Positions 1-8,403 of a stretch of DNA of 64,000 bases are shown here, one piece after another. Where the stretch lies: contig NZ_PHHD01000001.1 in NCBI RefSeq assembly GCF_002813445.1, positions 5,456,001 through 5,520,000 of the forward strand. Reading direction: 5' to 3'. Each line of letters begins with the position of its first letter. Position 1 is the first letter of the stretch. The notes beneath the pieces are model-generated. The model saw only the letters and a program-made list of their open reading frames with translations, did not search any database and was not told the DNA's origin. The position numbers and the translations under genes are program-made. The stretch is from Pseudomonas tolaasii NCPPB 2192. GTDB taxonomy: Bacteria > Pseudomonadota > Gammaproteobacteria > Pseudomonadales > Pseudomonadaceae.

Positions 1-2
1 TC

Positions 3-761
3 ATGCTATTTGCCAGTGTGCGCGGGCGTTTGCAAGCGACGCGCGAAACATTGGCGCTGCAAGCCGAAATTGCGCGCGTGTATGAAGCACTGGAGCCCGT
101 GCAACGGCTGGCCAGCCGCCTGAAACATCACCATGCCGCGCCCCTGCGCGCCTTGTGCACCCCGCCGCTGGCCAATCAACTGCTGCCGCAAAGCATCGCC
201 GTGCTGCGCCGCCGTTTTCAGGACACGCCGTGCAACCTGTCCAGCCAACCGACGCGGGATATCGTGCGCAGCCTGTTGCTGCATGAGGCCGAAGTGGGCC
301 TGAGCCTGCACGACCCGGAACACCCGCAGATTCATAGCACTGTGCTGGCTCAGGGCAAGCTGCAAGTGCTCGCGCCCCACGGCTGGCTCAAACCCAAACA
401 GAAATACATCGCGCTGCAGGACCTGGCCGGGCAGTCGATGATTGGCCTGGAAGGCCACGACCCGCTAAGCCGCCTGCTCGACGCCAAGCTGCAAGCCCTT
501 CGGCCGCTGCCGGTGGTGCAAACGCGGGTGCAGACCTACCAGATGATGCGCAGCATGGTGGAGGCCGGCGAAGGTCTGGCGATTGTCGACCCGTTCACCG
601 CCTTCGGCGCGCGGGAGGCCGGGCTGGACGCGTGCCCGGTGTCGCCGCCGATTCCGGTGAGCCTGTATGCGTTGACCCTCAGGGACGGCATGACCACGCC
701 GGCCTTGAATGCGCTGCTGGAGATCGTCACGCAAAAAGCCGAGAGTCTGTTAGTGGGTTAA
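3..761 (+). CDS. LysR-family transcriptional regulator, C-terminal part (truncated by window edge)
   Basis: The visible 252 residues are the linker helix and effector-binding domain of a LysR-type regulator. The DNA-binding helix-turn-helix lies upstream of base 1, and the frame is still open at the edge, so the ATG at base 3 is internal. The segment after about residue 45 has the two-lobed substrate-binding layout, including a conserved-type stretch near residue 180 (MMRSMVEAGEGLAIVDPF). Its stop codon overlaps the stop of the convergent acetyltransferase gene by 4 bases. The regulated target is probably outside the window. The family is fairly sure; the effector cannot be read. Confidence 0.8.
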   Translation: MLFASVRGRLQATRETLALQAEIARVYEALEPVQRLASRLKHHHAAPLRALCTPPLANQLLPQSIAVLRRRFQDTPCNLSSQPTRDIVRSLLLHEAEVGLSLHDPEHPQIHSTVLAQGKLQVLAPHGWLKPKQKYIALQDLAGQSMIGLEGHDPLSRLLDAKLQALRPLPVVQTRVQTYQMMRSMVEAGEGLAIVDPFTAFGAREAGLDACPVSPPIPVSLYALTLRDGMTTPALNALLEIVTQKAESLLVG

Positions 762-1339
762 ACCTGTTCGCCTTCGGTCTTGAACAGGCGATACCAGAAA
801 ATCGCCACCTCGCGGGTTTGCGGATCAATGCCGCGATAACGCAACTGATCAATCCCGCCCATCACATACCCGCAGCGCTCATACAGGCGGCAGGCCCCCA
901 GGTTGTTGTTCTGGGTTTCGAGCATCATGCCCGGCAGGTTTTTCTTGCGGCTCCAGAACTGCGCCACATCCAGCAACGCCTTGGCCACGCCATGCCGACG
1001 TGCAGGCAAAGCCACCGCCAGTTCATCGACATGGGCAAACCCGTTCCAGTTGGTGCTCACCACGATATGCCCCACCGCGCGGTCATCCAGGTAGGCCATG
1101 AAGATCGCGCTGTCCGGCGCGTCACGAAAACTGGCGAACTCCTCTGGGTCAATGCCGTAGCATTTGCGATACGGCACGATGCGCTCCACCGCCCACTGAT
1201 CGACGCGCTTGCCCATCTGGGGCACGCCATAGGCGCTGACTTCGAAACTGAAGTCGTTGCCCCACACGTAGGCATCGAAGCCTTCGTCGGCAACGCGCAC
1301 ACTCAGGCCCGGGTACTTCGGGTTCATTACAGCCTGCAT
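758..1339 (-). CDS. GNAT-family N-acetyltransferase
   Basis: This is a 193-residue protein of the GNAT fold, which moves an acetyl group from acetyl-CoA to an amine. The acetyl-CoA loop is visible as ARRHGVAKALLDVAQFW in the middle, followed by a C-terminal LYERCGY segment typical of the family. I chose the ATG at 1339 because AAGGA sits five bases upstream; the reading frame extends to 1378, but that would overlap ldcA. It starts 8 bases after the lysine decarboxylase stop codon on the same strand, so the two are probably co-transcribed. That makes a cadaverine- or lysine-related amine an attractive but unproven substrate. Confidence 0.8.
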   Translation of the reverse strand: MQAVMNPKYPGLSVRVADEGFDAYVWGNDFSFEVSAYGVPQMGKRVDQWAVERIVPYRKCYGIDPEEFASFRDAPDSAIFMAYLDDRAVGHIVVSTNWNGFAHVDELAVALPARRHGVAKALLDVAQFWSRKKNLPGMMLETQNNNLGACRLYERCGYVMGGIDQLRYRGIDPQTREVAIFWYRLFKTEGEQV

Positions 1340-1347
1340 AAACATCC

Positions 1348-3603
1348 TTAACCCTTGATGCAATCGACGGTGTAACAACGACCACTGCCGTCGTCTTCGT
1401 GTTGCAGCCCGTGAACATCGGCGACAAAACCGGGGAAACTGCTATCGAATGTCCGGGCAAACGCCAGGTAGTCGATGATCGAGCGCGTTGACTCGGTAAA
1501 ACGCTCGCCGGGCATGATCAACGGTATGCCCGGCGGATAAGGCACCAGCATCACGGCTGCGATGCGTCCTGGCAAGGCATCGATGGAAACGGCTTCAACT
1601 TCGCCTCTGACCAGCTGGTCGTAGGCGTCGGCCGGTTTCATAGCGATCTCCGGCAACACGGTGTACATGCGCTTGAGATGCCTGGCGGTGGCGTTGCTGC
1701 GATAGCAACTGTGCAATTGATCGCACAGGTCGCGCAAGCCCAGGCCCTGATAGCGCGCCGGGCCTTGTGTGTAGACCGATGGCAAACAGCTGGCAAGGCT
1801 GACATTCGCGTCGTAATTGCGTTTGAACTCCAGCAGTTCGGTAAGCAACGTACTCCATTTACCTTTGGTAATGCCCATGGAAAACAGCACCAGGAAGGAA
1901 TACAACCCGGTTTTTTCCACCACCAGCCCACGTTCCCAGAGGAATTTACTGACCACCGCCGCCGGAATGCCGCACTCGCTCAACGCGCCACCGGCGTTCA
2001 GGCCGGGCATCACCAGCGTGACTTTGATTGGGTCGAGCAGCACATAATCTTCGGCCACATCGCCGAAGCCGTGCCAGTCATCCTGAGGGTGCAGCAGCCA
2101 ATCCGTCGTGGCAACGCGGTCAATGCCCGCCACCGAAGGCGGCTGCCAGATAGAGAACCACCAGTCTTCAGCGGCAATGTGCTGTCGCAAATTGGCAAGG
2201 GCGCGGCGAAAGCTCAGGGCCTCGTCGAACATCTCCTGCAACAGCGAGCGCCCGGCCGGGCCCTCCATCATGGCCGAGGCCACATCCAGCGAGGCAATGA
2301 TGCTGTACTGCGGCGAGGTGGAGATATGCATCATGAACGCTTCATTGAAACGGTCGCGGTCCAGCTGCCGCGCGCCACCGTCCTGCACATGAATCATCGA
2401 CGCCTGGCTGAACGCCGCGAGCAGCTTGTGGGTCGAGTGGGTGGTGAACACCAGCGGGCTGTCCGGGGTGCGCGAGGTGCCCATGCCGTAGCGCCCGGCA
2501 AAGAACTCGTGAAACGCCGCGTAGGCGTACCAGGCTTCGTCGAAGTGCAACACCTCGACACTGTTGCCCAGTTGCTGCTTGATCAGCTCGGCGTTGTAGC
2601 ACAGGCCGTCGTAGGTGGAGTTGGTGACCACGGCCATCTTCACTTTCGGCGGGCGCCCGCGGGTCAGTGGGCTGGCGTCGATTTTGGCGCGAATGGCGTC
2701 GGGGCTGAATTCACTCAGGGGAATCGGGCCGATAATGCCCAGCTCGTTGCGCTCCGGGCACAGGTAGAGCGGGATCGCGCCGGTCATGATGATCGAATGC
2801 AGCACCGACTTGTGGCAGTTGCGGTCCACCAGCACCAGGTCGTCACGCCCGACCATGGAGTGCCAGACGATCTTGTTGGCGGTGGACGTGCCGTTGATCA
2901 CAAAGAACGTGTGGTCGGCGCCGAAGTTTCGCGCAGCGCGGGCCTCGGCTTCGGCGAGCGGCCCGGTGTGATCGAGCAGCGAACCCAGTTCCGGCACGGA
3001 AACCGACAAATCCGAGCGCAGGGTATTTTCCCCAAAAAACTGATGAAACGCTTGCCCCACCGGGCTTTTGCGATAAGCCACGCCGCCGCCATGGCCGGGG
3101 GTGTGCCAGGAATAATTGGAGTCGGCGGTGTGTTGCACCAGCGCCTTGAAGAAAGGCGGCAACAGGCCATCAAGGTAGGCCCGCGCTGCCCGCGCGACTT
3201 GCCGGGCCAGAAACGGCACGGTGTCTTCGAACAGGTAAAGAATGCCGCGTAACTGGTTGAGTTCGCTCATGGCATCGGCCGGGGCGTTTTCCAGGGTGAC
3301 CTGCTCGCCGAGGGCGAAGATCGGCAGGTTCGGCGCCCTCACCCGCGCAAGGCGGATCAGCTCGACCATGTTTTGCAGCAGGTGGGTGTTTTCGCCGGCG
3401 CCTTCAGCGGCGATCAACATGCAGGCCAGACCATGATGGGTAGAAGCCACCAGCCGGCCTTCGGCGTAGTCCACCGCGGAAAAGATACTGAAGCCCTCCT
3501 GTTCTAATTCCCTGGCGATGCCTCGGACCCGGTCACCAGCCACGGTGTCGGCCTTGATGTCGCGGTGCACAATCAGAACGGGAAACTTCAGGTCTTTGTA
3601 CAT
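1348..3603 (-). CDS. ldcA: Lysine decarboxylase (Orn/Lys/Arg decarboxylase family, PLP-dependent)
   Basis: The 751-residue protein matches from memory, end to end and in length, the P. aeruginosa enzyme LdcA, which converts lysine to cadaverine. Residues 1-130 form the response-regulator-like wing domain of this family. The PLP domain follows, with the HFDEAW motif (Asp355) and the Schiff-base lysine in THSTHKLLAAF (Lys393). The C-terminal domain ends with the usual PYPPGIPLIMPGE motif around residue 690. The enzyme is cytoplasmic and serves lysine catabolism and polyamine supply. A GNAT acetyltransferase follows immediately and may share its transcript. Substrate preference (lysine over arginine or ornithine) is inferred from the LdcA resemblance. 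Confidence 0.93.
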   Translation of the reverse strand: MYKDLKFPVLIVHRDIKADTVAGDRVRGIARELEQEGFSIFSAVDYAEGRLVASTHHGLACMLIAAEGAGENTHLLQNMVELIRLARVRAPNLPIFALGEQVTLENAPADAMSELNQLRGILYLFEDTVPFLARQVARAARAYLDGLLPPFFKALVQHTADSNYSWHTPGHGGGVAYRKSPVGQAFHQFFGENTLRSDLSVSVPELGSLLDHTGPLAEAEARAARNFGADHTFFVINGTSTANKIVWHSMVGRDDLVLVDRNCHKSVLHSIIMTGAIPLYLCPERNELGIIGPIPLSEFSPDAIRAKIDASPLTRGRPPKVKMAVVTNSTYDGLCYNAELIKQQLGNSVEVLHFDEAWYAYAAFHEFFAGRYGMGTSRTPDSPLVFTTHSTHKLLAAFSQASMIHVQDGGARQLDRDRFNEAFMMHISTSPQYSIIASLDVASAMMEGPAGRSLLQEMFDEALSFRRALANLRQHIAAEDWWFSIWQPPSVAGIDRVATTDWLLHPQDDWHGFGDVAEDYVLLDPIKVTLVMPGLNAGGALSECGIPAAVVSKFLWERGLVVEKTGLYSFLVLFSMGITKGKWSTLLTELLEFKRNYDANVSLASCLPSVYTQGPARYQGLGLRDLCDQLHSCYRSNATARHLKRMYTVLPEIAMKPADAYDQLVRGEVEAVSIDALPGRIAAVMLVPYPPGIPLIMPGERFTESTRSIIDYLAFARTFDSSFPGFVADVHGLQHEDDGSGRCYTVDCIKG

Positions 3604-3694
3604 GAGCGCTTTTAGTCCTGAGGGCTATGCACTCAAGGGTAGAAGCTGCGGCGGGATGACGCGAATGAAGATTTTGAAAGCGAAGGTGATCAAC

Positions 3695-3783
3695 TGTGGG
3701 AGCTGGCGTCCCTGCAATGGCGGTAGATCAGTTGATTTACCTCTGGCTGACTCACCGCCATTGCAGGCAAGCCAGCTCCCACA
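3695..3783. repeat. REPIN (paired REP sequence)
   Basis: Two inverted arms begin and end with TGTGGGAGCTGGC / GCCAGCTCCCACA, about 90 bases overall. The left arm is partly decayed (GCGTCCCTGCAATGGC instead of GCTTGCCTGCGATGGC). It lies between the starts of ldcA (leftwards) and the end of dnaQ, and fills most of that 184-base gap. Confidence 0.85.
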
Positions 3784-3787
3784 TTAA

Positions 3788-4534
3788 TTAGTGCTGGGTC
3801 AGGGTCGACCACAACGCCGGCGCACCGGCTGACTTGGCAATCGCTTCCAGCCGCGCGGCATGCTCGGCCATGTCCTGCTCGCTGGCGCGAATGATCACGC
3901 TCGGCTTGCGATCGGCCGGCAGGCGGCGGATTTCCGAAGGGCGGTTGCCCGACCCTTCCGCAGAGCCGCTGCCATCGGAGGCGTTACCGGCCAGGGACAG
4001 GCTGGTTTGCCCGCCGGTCATGGTCAGGTAAACGTCGGCCAGAATCTCGGAGTCGAGCAAGGCGCCGTGGAGTTCACGGCCGGAGTTGTCGACGCCATAA
4101 CGTTTGCACAACGCATCCAGGCTGTTGCGCTGGCCGGGGTGACGCTCACGGGCCATCATCAAGGTGTCGAGGATCGAACAGTGCTGCGAGATATCCGCAC
4201 GGTCCGTCTGCCCCATCAGGGCAAACTCGTTGTTGATGAAGCCGACGTCGAACGCCGCGTTATGGATGATCAGTTGCGCGCCGTTGATGAATTCGAAGAA
4301 TTCGTCGGCGACCTCGGCGAAGCGCGGCTTGCCCTTGAGGAATTCGTCGGTGATGCCGTGGACGCCGATCGCGCCTTCGTCACTGTCACGATCCGGCTGC
4401 AGGTAGACGTGGAAATGCCGCCCGGTGAGACGGCGGCCCATCAGTTCGACGCAGCCGATTTCGATGATCCGGTGGCCATCGGTCACCGGCATGCCGGTGG
4501 TTTCGGTATCGAGTACAACAGATCGGATGGCCAT
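3788..4534 (-). CDS. dnaQ: DNA polymerase III epsilon subunit (3'-5' proofreading exonuclease)
   Basis: This 248-residue protein is the proofreading subunit of the replicative polymerase. All DEDDh catalytic residues are visible: Asp9 and Glu11 in VVLDTETTG, Asp96 in NAAFDVGF, and His156 with Asp161 in LHGALLDSE. A low-complexity Gly/Ser linker near residues 185-195 separates the exonuclease from the C-terminal tail that binds the alpha subunit. It lies 53 bases downstream of rnhA on the same strand, an rnhA-dnaQ pairing widespread in gamma-proteobacteria though often divergent elsewhere. Confidence 0.97.
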   Translation of the reverse strand: MAIRSVVLDTETTGMPVTDGHRIIEIGCVELMGRRLTGRHFHVYLQPDRDSDEGAIGVHGITDEFLKGKPRFAEVADEFFEFINGAQLIIHNAAFDVGFINNEFALMGQTDRADISQHCSILDTLMMARERHPGQRNSLDALCKRYGVDNSGRELHGALLDSEILADVYLTMTGGQTSLSLAGNASDGSGSAEGSGNRPSEIRRLPADRKPSVIIRASEQDMAEHAARLEAIAKSAGAPALWSTLTQH

Positions 4535-4587
4535 CAGGGTTCAGCTCTCAGCGGGTGGTGTGAATCAAAGGGCGCGATGTTACCACG

Positions 4588-5040
4588 TCAGCTTTGCTTG
4601 TAGCCCCGCACGTCGTCCACACCGCGGTTGGCGAGCTGGTCGGCGCGCTCGTTCCCCGGATGCCCGATGTGCCCGCGCACCCATTTCCAGGTGATGTTAT
4701 GGCGATTGCATTGCTCGTCGAGCAGTTGCCACAGGTCGGCGTTCTTGACCGGTTCCTTCGCGGCGGTTTTCCAGCCGCGCTTCTTCCAGTTGACCATCCA
4801 CTCGTTGATGCCCTTCATCACATACTGCGAGTCGGTCACCAGCAGCACGTCACACCGACGCTTGAGTTCTTCCAGGCCGCGAATGGCGCCCATCAGCTCC
4901 ATACGATTGTTGGTGGTGTTGGGTTCGCCGCCCCACAGTTCCTTCTCCACGCCCTTGCACACCAGCAAGGCGCCCCAGCCGCCTGGGCCCGGGTTGCCCT
5001 TGCAGGCGCCATCGGTGAAGAGTTCTACGGTATCGGTCAT
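4588..5040 (-). CDS. rnhA: Ribonuclease HI
   Basis: RNase HI cuts the RNA strand of RNA-DNA hybrids. With the start at 5040 the protein is 150 residues, and the catalytic acids fall at Asp10, Glu48, Asp70 and Asp134, the same numbers as in the E. coli enzyme. This supports that start over the in-frame ATG at 5049, which lacks a usable ribosome site. The motifs FTDGACKGNPGPGGWG and GNERADQLAN are intact. It sits between the methyltransferase gene (48 bases upstream) and dnaQ (53 bases downstream), probably in one operon. Confidence 0.97.
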   Translation of the reverse strand: MTDTVELFTDGACKGNPGPGGWGALLVCKGVEKELWGGEPNTTNNRMELMGAIRGLEELKRRCDVLLVTDSQYVMKGINEWMVNWKKRGWKTAAKEPVKNADLWQLLDEQCNRHNITWKWVRGHIGHPGNERADQLANRGVDDVRGYKQS

Positions 5041-5088
5041 CAGTTGCATCCATCAAAACAGGCAGGGTCTGAAATCAAAAAAGAGGTG

Positions 5089-5847
5089 TTACGCATCGCT
5101 TTGTTTGCGGTTGACCTTGGCCATCGGCATCGGCACCAGTTTACCCATGGGCTGACGCTGCACCTGACGCACCGGCCGCAGCCCGACCACGATCTTGCGC
5201 GCGACCAATAAATAGAAGCCGCCGCCCGCTAATTGCCAGGTGCCCGCACGGCGTTCCCAGCCGGCCATGCGGCCTTGCCACTTGGTCGACGCAAGCGGCG
5301 GACGATAGCACCCGAAGCGGCGTTTCTCCAGCGCGAAGCCCAGCAGGTTCAGCCAATCAGCCACCCGCGAAGGCGAGATGCAGCGCGCCTGGCGCAGGCC
5401 ATCATGGGCGAATACATGGCGCAGCCCCCAACTGCTCCAGGGGTTGATGCCGAGAATCAGCAAATGGCCACCCGGGCGCACGCTGCTGGCGGCTTCGCGG
5501 AGCAAACCATGGGGCGACAGGCAGAAATCCAGGCCATGTTGCAACACCACCACATCAGCAGCGTGTTCGCTCAAGGGCCAGGCCTGTTCTTCGCAGACAA
5601 TTTCAACGCCCGGCAATGGCGCGCCCAAACGCACATTGCGTTGCACCTGCGGCGCCGACGGTGGCGTCTGCGCCGACGGGCCGTAATGCACCAGATAGCC
5701 GCCAAAGAACCGGCCCAGCTCGTCTTCGAGCATTTTTCGTTCTTCATCCAGCAGAAATTGCCCGATCGGCCCGGACAGCCAATCGCGGGCCGCGCTGATC
5801 AGGGCCAGCCACTCGGGATCGGCCTGGGCGAACGCTTTATCAGTCAT
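5089..5847 (-). CDS. SAM-dependent class I methyltransferase (type 11-like)
   Basis: The 252-residue protein has a degenerate Rossmann-type methyltransferase core. A DVVVLQHGLDF segment near residue 103 and VRPGGHLLILGINP near 128 correspond to the acidic-loop and post-motif III regions. The substrate is unknown; the same gene stands next to rnhA in P. aeruginosa (PA1814 from memory). The ATG at 5847 has GGAG six bases upstream; a TTG four codons earlier is less likely. The C-terminus is basic (KLVPMPMAKVNRKQ), which could suit nucleic-acid contact. It is divergent from gloB with only 65 bases between the starts. Confidence 0.82.
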   Translation of the reverse strand: MTDKAFAQADPEWLALISAARDWLSGPIGQFLLDEERKMLEDELGRFFGGYLVHYGPSAQTPPSAPQVQRNVRLGAPLPGVEIVCEEQAWPLSEHAADVVVLQHGLDFCLSPHGLLREAASSVRPGGHLLILGINPWSSWGLRHVFAHDGLRQARCISPSRVADWLNLLGFALEKRRFGCYRPPLASTKWQGRMAGWERRAGTWQLAGGGFYLLVARKIVVGLRPVRQVQRQPMGKLVPMPMAKVNRKQSDA

Positions 5848-5912
5848 TGCATTCTCCAACTCGCCTGGACGTTCTAAGATGCACCAATGTGTTCAGCTTG
5901 GCGAATCGAAGA

Positions 5913-6680
5913 ATGATACAGATCAGTGCCCTGCCCGCCTTCACCGATAACTACATCTGGTTGTTACAAGACCCGCAAACCCGACGTTGCGCCGTGGTCG
6001 ACCCCGGCGATGCCGCGCCGGTACTGGCCTGGCTCAAGCAAAACCCGGGTTGGGCCTTGAGCGACATCCTGATCACTCACCATCACCATGATCACGTCGG
6101 CGGCGTCGAGCAACTCAAAAGCACGACCGGAGCCCGAGTCTACGGCCCGGCAAACGAAAACATTCCGGCGCGGGACGTGGACTTGCAGGATAACGACCGC
6201 ATTACCGCGCTCGGTTGGGACTTCGACGTTTATGCCGTGCCCGGCCACACCCTGGGCCATATCGCCTATTACCACGAGGGCGTGTTGTTCTGTGGCGATA
6301 CCCTGTTCGCCGCCGGTTGCGGACGCCTGTTCGAAGGCACGCCCGAACAGATGCACACTTCGCTGGAACGCTTGGCCGCACTCCCGGCCAGCACCCTTGT
6401 GTACTGCACCCATGAGTACACGCAAAGTAACCTTAAGTTTGCCCAGGCCGTGGAGCCCGATAACGCAGACATCGCCGAACGAGTGGCCAACGTCAACCAA
6501 TTGCGTGCATCTGGCGAGATGACGTTGCCGTCCAACCTGGCTCTCGAAAAACGCACTAACCCTTTTCTGCGGACCGCCGAAACATCCGTTAAACAAAAAG
6601 CGGACGAACGGAATGGGCGCGACAACCGCTCTGGGGCCGAGGTGTTTGCTAGCTTGAGGGCATGGAAAGATAAGTTCTAA
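5913..6680 (+). CDS. gloB: Hydroxyacylglutathione hydrolase (glyoxalase II)
   Basis: The 255-residue enzyme hydrolyses S-lactoylglutathione to lactate and glutathione, the second step of methylglyoxal detoxification in the cytoplasm. The binuclear metal site is complete: THHHHDH (His56, His58, Asp60, His61), His112 in GHTLGH, Asp129 in FCGDTLF and His167 in CTHEY. The C-terminal glutathione-binding region keeps the basic NPFLR segment. The ATG at 5913 is preferred because the family begins with MIQISALPAFTDNY; earlier codons in the open frame lie in the intergenic region. Confidence 0.96.
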   Translation: MIQISALPAFTDNYIWLLQDPQTRRCAVVDPGDAAPVLAWLKQNPGWALSDILITHHHHDHVGGVEQLKSTTGARVYGPANENIPARDVDLQDNDRITALGWDFDVYAVPGHTLGHIAYYHEGVLFCGDTLFAAGCGRLFEGTPEQMHTSLERLAALPASTLVYCTHEYTQSNLKFAQAVEPDNADIAERVANVNQLRASGEMTLPSNLALEKRTNPFLRTAETSVKQKADERNGRDNRSGAEVFASLRAWKDKF

Positions 6681-6713
6681 GCCGATGCAATCTGATACGG
6701 AATTTCTGAATGG

Positions 6714-6742
6714 TTGACCGGAACTCAAGCGCTTTCTAGAAT
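6714..6742 (+). promoter_or_regulatory. Predicted sigma-70 promoter of mltD
   Basis: TTGACC (6714-6719) and TAGAAT (6737-6742) are separated by exactly 17 bases, a near-consensus housekeeping promoter. It lies 36 bases before the mltD ATG, in the gap after the gloB stop codon. Confidence 0.7.
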
Positions 6743-6778
6743 CGCCCGACATTTTTGCCCGGAACTTACTTCCAGCCA

Positions 6779-8185
6779 ATGTCGTCATCTATTCGTAAAT
6801 CCATTTCTTCAGACGCATTGACCCGCCTGGCTCAAGCTGTGGCGGTGGCTGTTTCCGCGACTCTGGCGGGCTGCCAATCGACAAATTTCGCTGCACAATC
6901 CACCGTGCAACCCAAACCGAATCTTGCTGCCAAGATCAAGCAAAAACCTATCTGGCTCTCAGAGAAGCCAAGCCCCGAAGTCCCCCAGGATGTCTGGGAA
7001 CGCATGCGACGGGGCTTTCAATTACAGGACGGCCTGGGCGTCAACCCGCGCATCGAGCAACAGCGTTTGTGGTTCGCCAGCAACCCGTCCTTTCTGGAGA
7101 ACGCCGGCGAACGCGGCAGCCTCTACATTCATTACATCGTCGAACGCCTTGAAGAACGCAACATGCCCCTGGAGCTGGCGCTGCTGCCAGTAATTGAAAG
7201 TGCCTACAACCCCATGGCCTATTCGCGCAGCGATGCGGTCGGCTTGTGGCAGTTCATTCCCTCCACCGGGCGCTACTTCAACCTGCGCCAGACCCGCGCC
7301 TACGACGGCCGTCGCGACATCACCGCTTCCACCACCGCCGCCCTGGACTATCTGACGCGTCTGCATGACATGTTCAACGGCGACTGGCTGCTGGCCCTGG
7401 CGGCCTACAACGCCGGCGAAGGCACCGTGAGCCGGGCGATCGAGCGCAACGAAAAGCTCGGCCTGCCAACCGACTACTGGAACCTGCCCCTGCCCCAGGA
7501 AACCAAGGACTATGTGCCCAAGTTCCTGGCGCTGTCCCAGGTGGTGCTGGCCCCCGAGGCCTACGGCGTCAACCTGAGCCCGATTGCCAACACGCCGTAT
7601 TTCGAAGTGGTTGAAGTCAAGCAAAGCATGGACCTGTCACGGGTGGCCGCGCTGGCAGAAATCGACGAAGACGAACTGTTCCAGCTCAACCCGGCGCTGA
7701 AACAACGCACCACCCTCGACGGCCCGCAACATTTGCTCGTTCCCAGCTCCAAGGCGCAACTGCTGACCAGCACCCTTTCGACGATGAAGCCGGAAGAATT
7801 GCTGGCCATGCGCCCGAAAAAGCAGGTGTTCGACGAAGTTGAAACCGCGCGGGTGGCCGGGCGTACGCGCAATTACAAGGTACGCAGCGGCGACAACCTC
7901 ACGCTGATCGCCAAGGCCAACAAGGTTGATGTGCATGACCTGCAGCGCTGGAACAAGCTCAACGGCCAGGCGCTCAAGGTCGGCCAGACCCTGGTGATGC
8001 AGGACACGCGAAAGGTCGTGGCCAGCAGCAAAAAGCCCGTGCAGTACAAGGTCAAGAAAGGCGACTCGCTGTACATTGTTGCCAAGCGTTTCAACGTTGA
8101 GATGCAACATCTCAAGCGCTGGAACCCGCGCACCGGCCAGGCGTTGAAGCCGGGGCAGATGCTGGTGGTTTCCGGCCCGCGTTAA
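6779..8185 (+). CDS. mltD: Membrane-bound lytic murein transglycosylase D, LysM-containing lipoprotein
   Basis: The 468-residue enzyme cleaves the glycan strands of peptidoglycan to form anhydromuropeptides. The signal peptide ends in a lipobox, LAGC, with Cys32 as the lipidation site. The SLT domain spans roughly residues 115-260, with the catalytic glutamate in PVIESAYNP (Glu140) and the AVGLWQFIPSTG and ALAAYNAGEG motifs. Two LysM peptidoglycan-binding repeats follow near residues 367-410 and 421-465. The ATG at 6779 was chosen over an upstream TTG because the signal peptide fits. The gene stands upstream of the peptide transporter as in P. aeruginosa. Confidence 0.96.
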   Translation: MSSSIRKSISSDALTRLAQAVAVAVSATLAGCQSTNFAAQSTVQPKPNLAAKIKQKPIWLSEKPSPEVPQDVWERMRRGFQLQDGLGVNPRIEQQRLWFASNPSFLENAGERGSLYIHYIVERLEERNMPLELALLPVIESAYNPMAYSRSDAVGLWQFIPSTGRYFNLRQTRAYDGRRDITASTTAALDYLTRLHDMFNGDWLLALAAYNAGEGTVSRAIERNEKLGLPTDYWNLPLPQETKDYVPKFLALSQVVLAPEAYGVNLSPIANTPYFEVVEVKQSMDLSRVAALAEIDEDELFQLNPALKQRTTLDGPQHLLVPSSKAQLLTSTLSTMKPEELLAMRPKKQVFDEVETARVAGRTRNYKVRSGDNLTLIAKANKVDVHDLQRWNKLNGQALKVGQTLVMQDTRKVVASSKKPVQYKVKKGDSLYIVAKRFNVEMQHLKRWNPRTGQALKPGQMLVVSGPR

Positions 8186-8189
8186 CTTT

Positions 8190-8276
8190 TGTGGGAGCTG
8201 GCTTGCCTGCGATGGCATCACCACGGTACATCTGGAGCACCGGGGTGAGGCCATCGCAGGCAAGCCAGCTCCCACA
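8190..8276. repeat. REPIN (paired REP sequence)
   Basis: Nearly perfect arms (TGTGGGAGCTGGCTTGCCTG and its inverse) enclose about 35 bases. It begins 4 bases after the mltD stop codon and may fold in RNA and protect or end that transcript. Confidence 0.9.
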
Positions 8277-8403
8277 TTTGTTTTGCACATGGCTCAAGCC
8301 TGAGCGAGCCTCAAGCTGACGTTTTCAACAACCTTTTTCCAACCGGAACAAGCTGTTACTGTACCGATCATAAAGCCCAAGCCGCCTGGATCGGATCTCT
8401 GAC

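Noticed and set aside
1678..3252. Plus-strand open frame of 524 codons opposite ldcA
   Set aside because: The plus-strand protein is low complexity and rich in His, Arg and Gln, while the minus-strand protein is a complete lysine decarboxylase.
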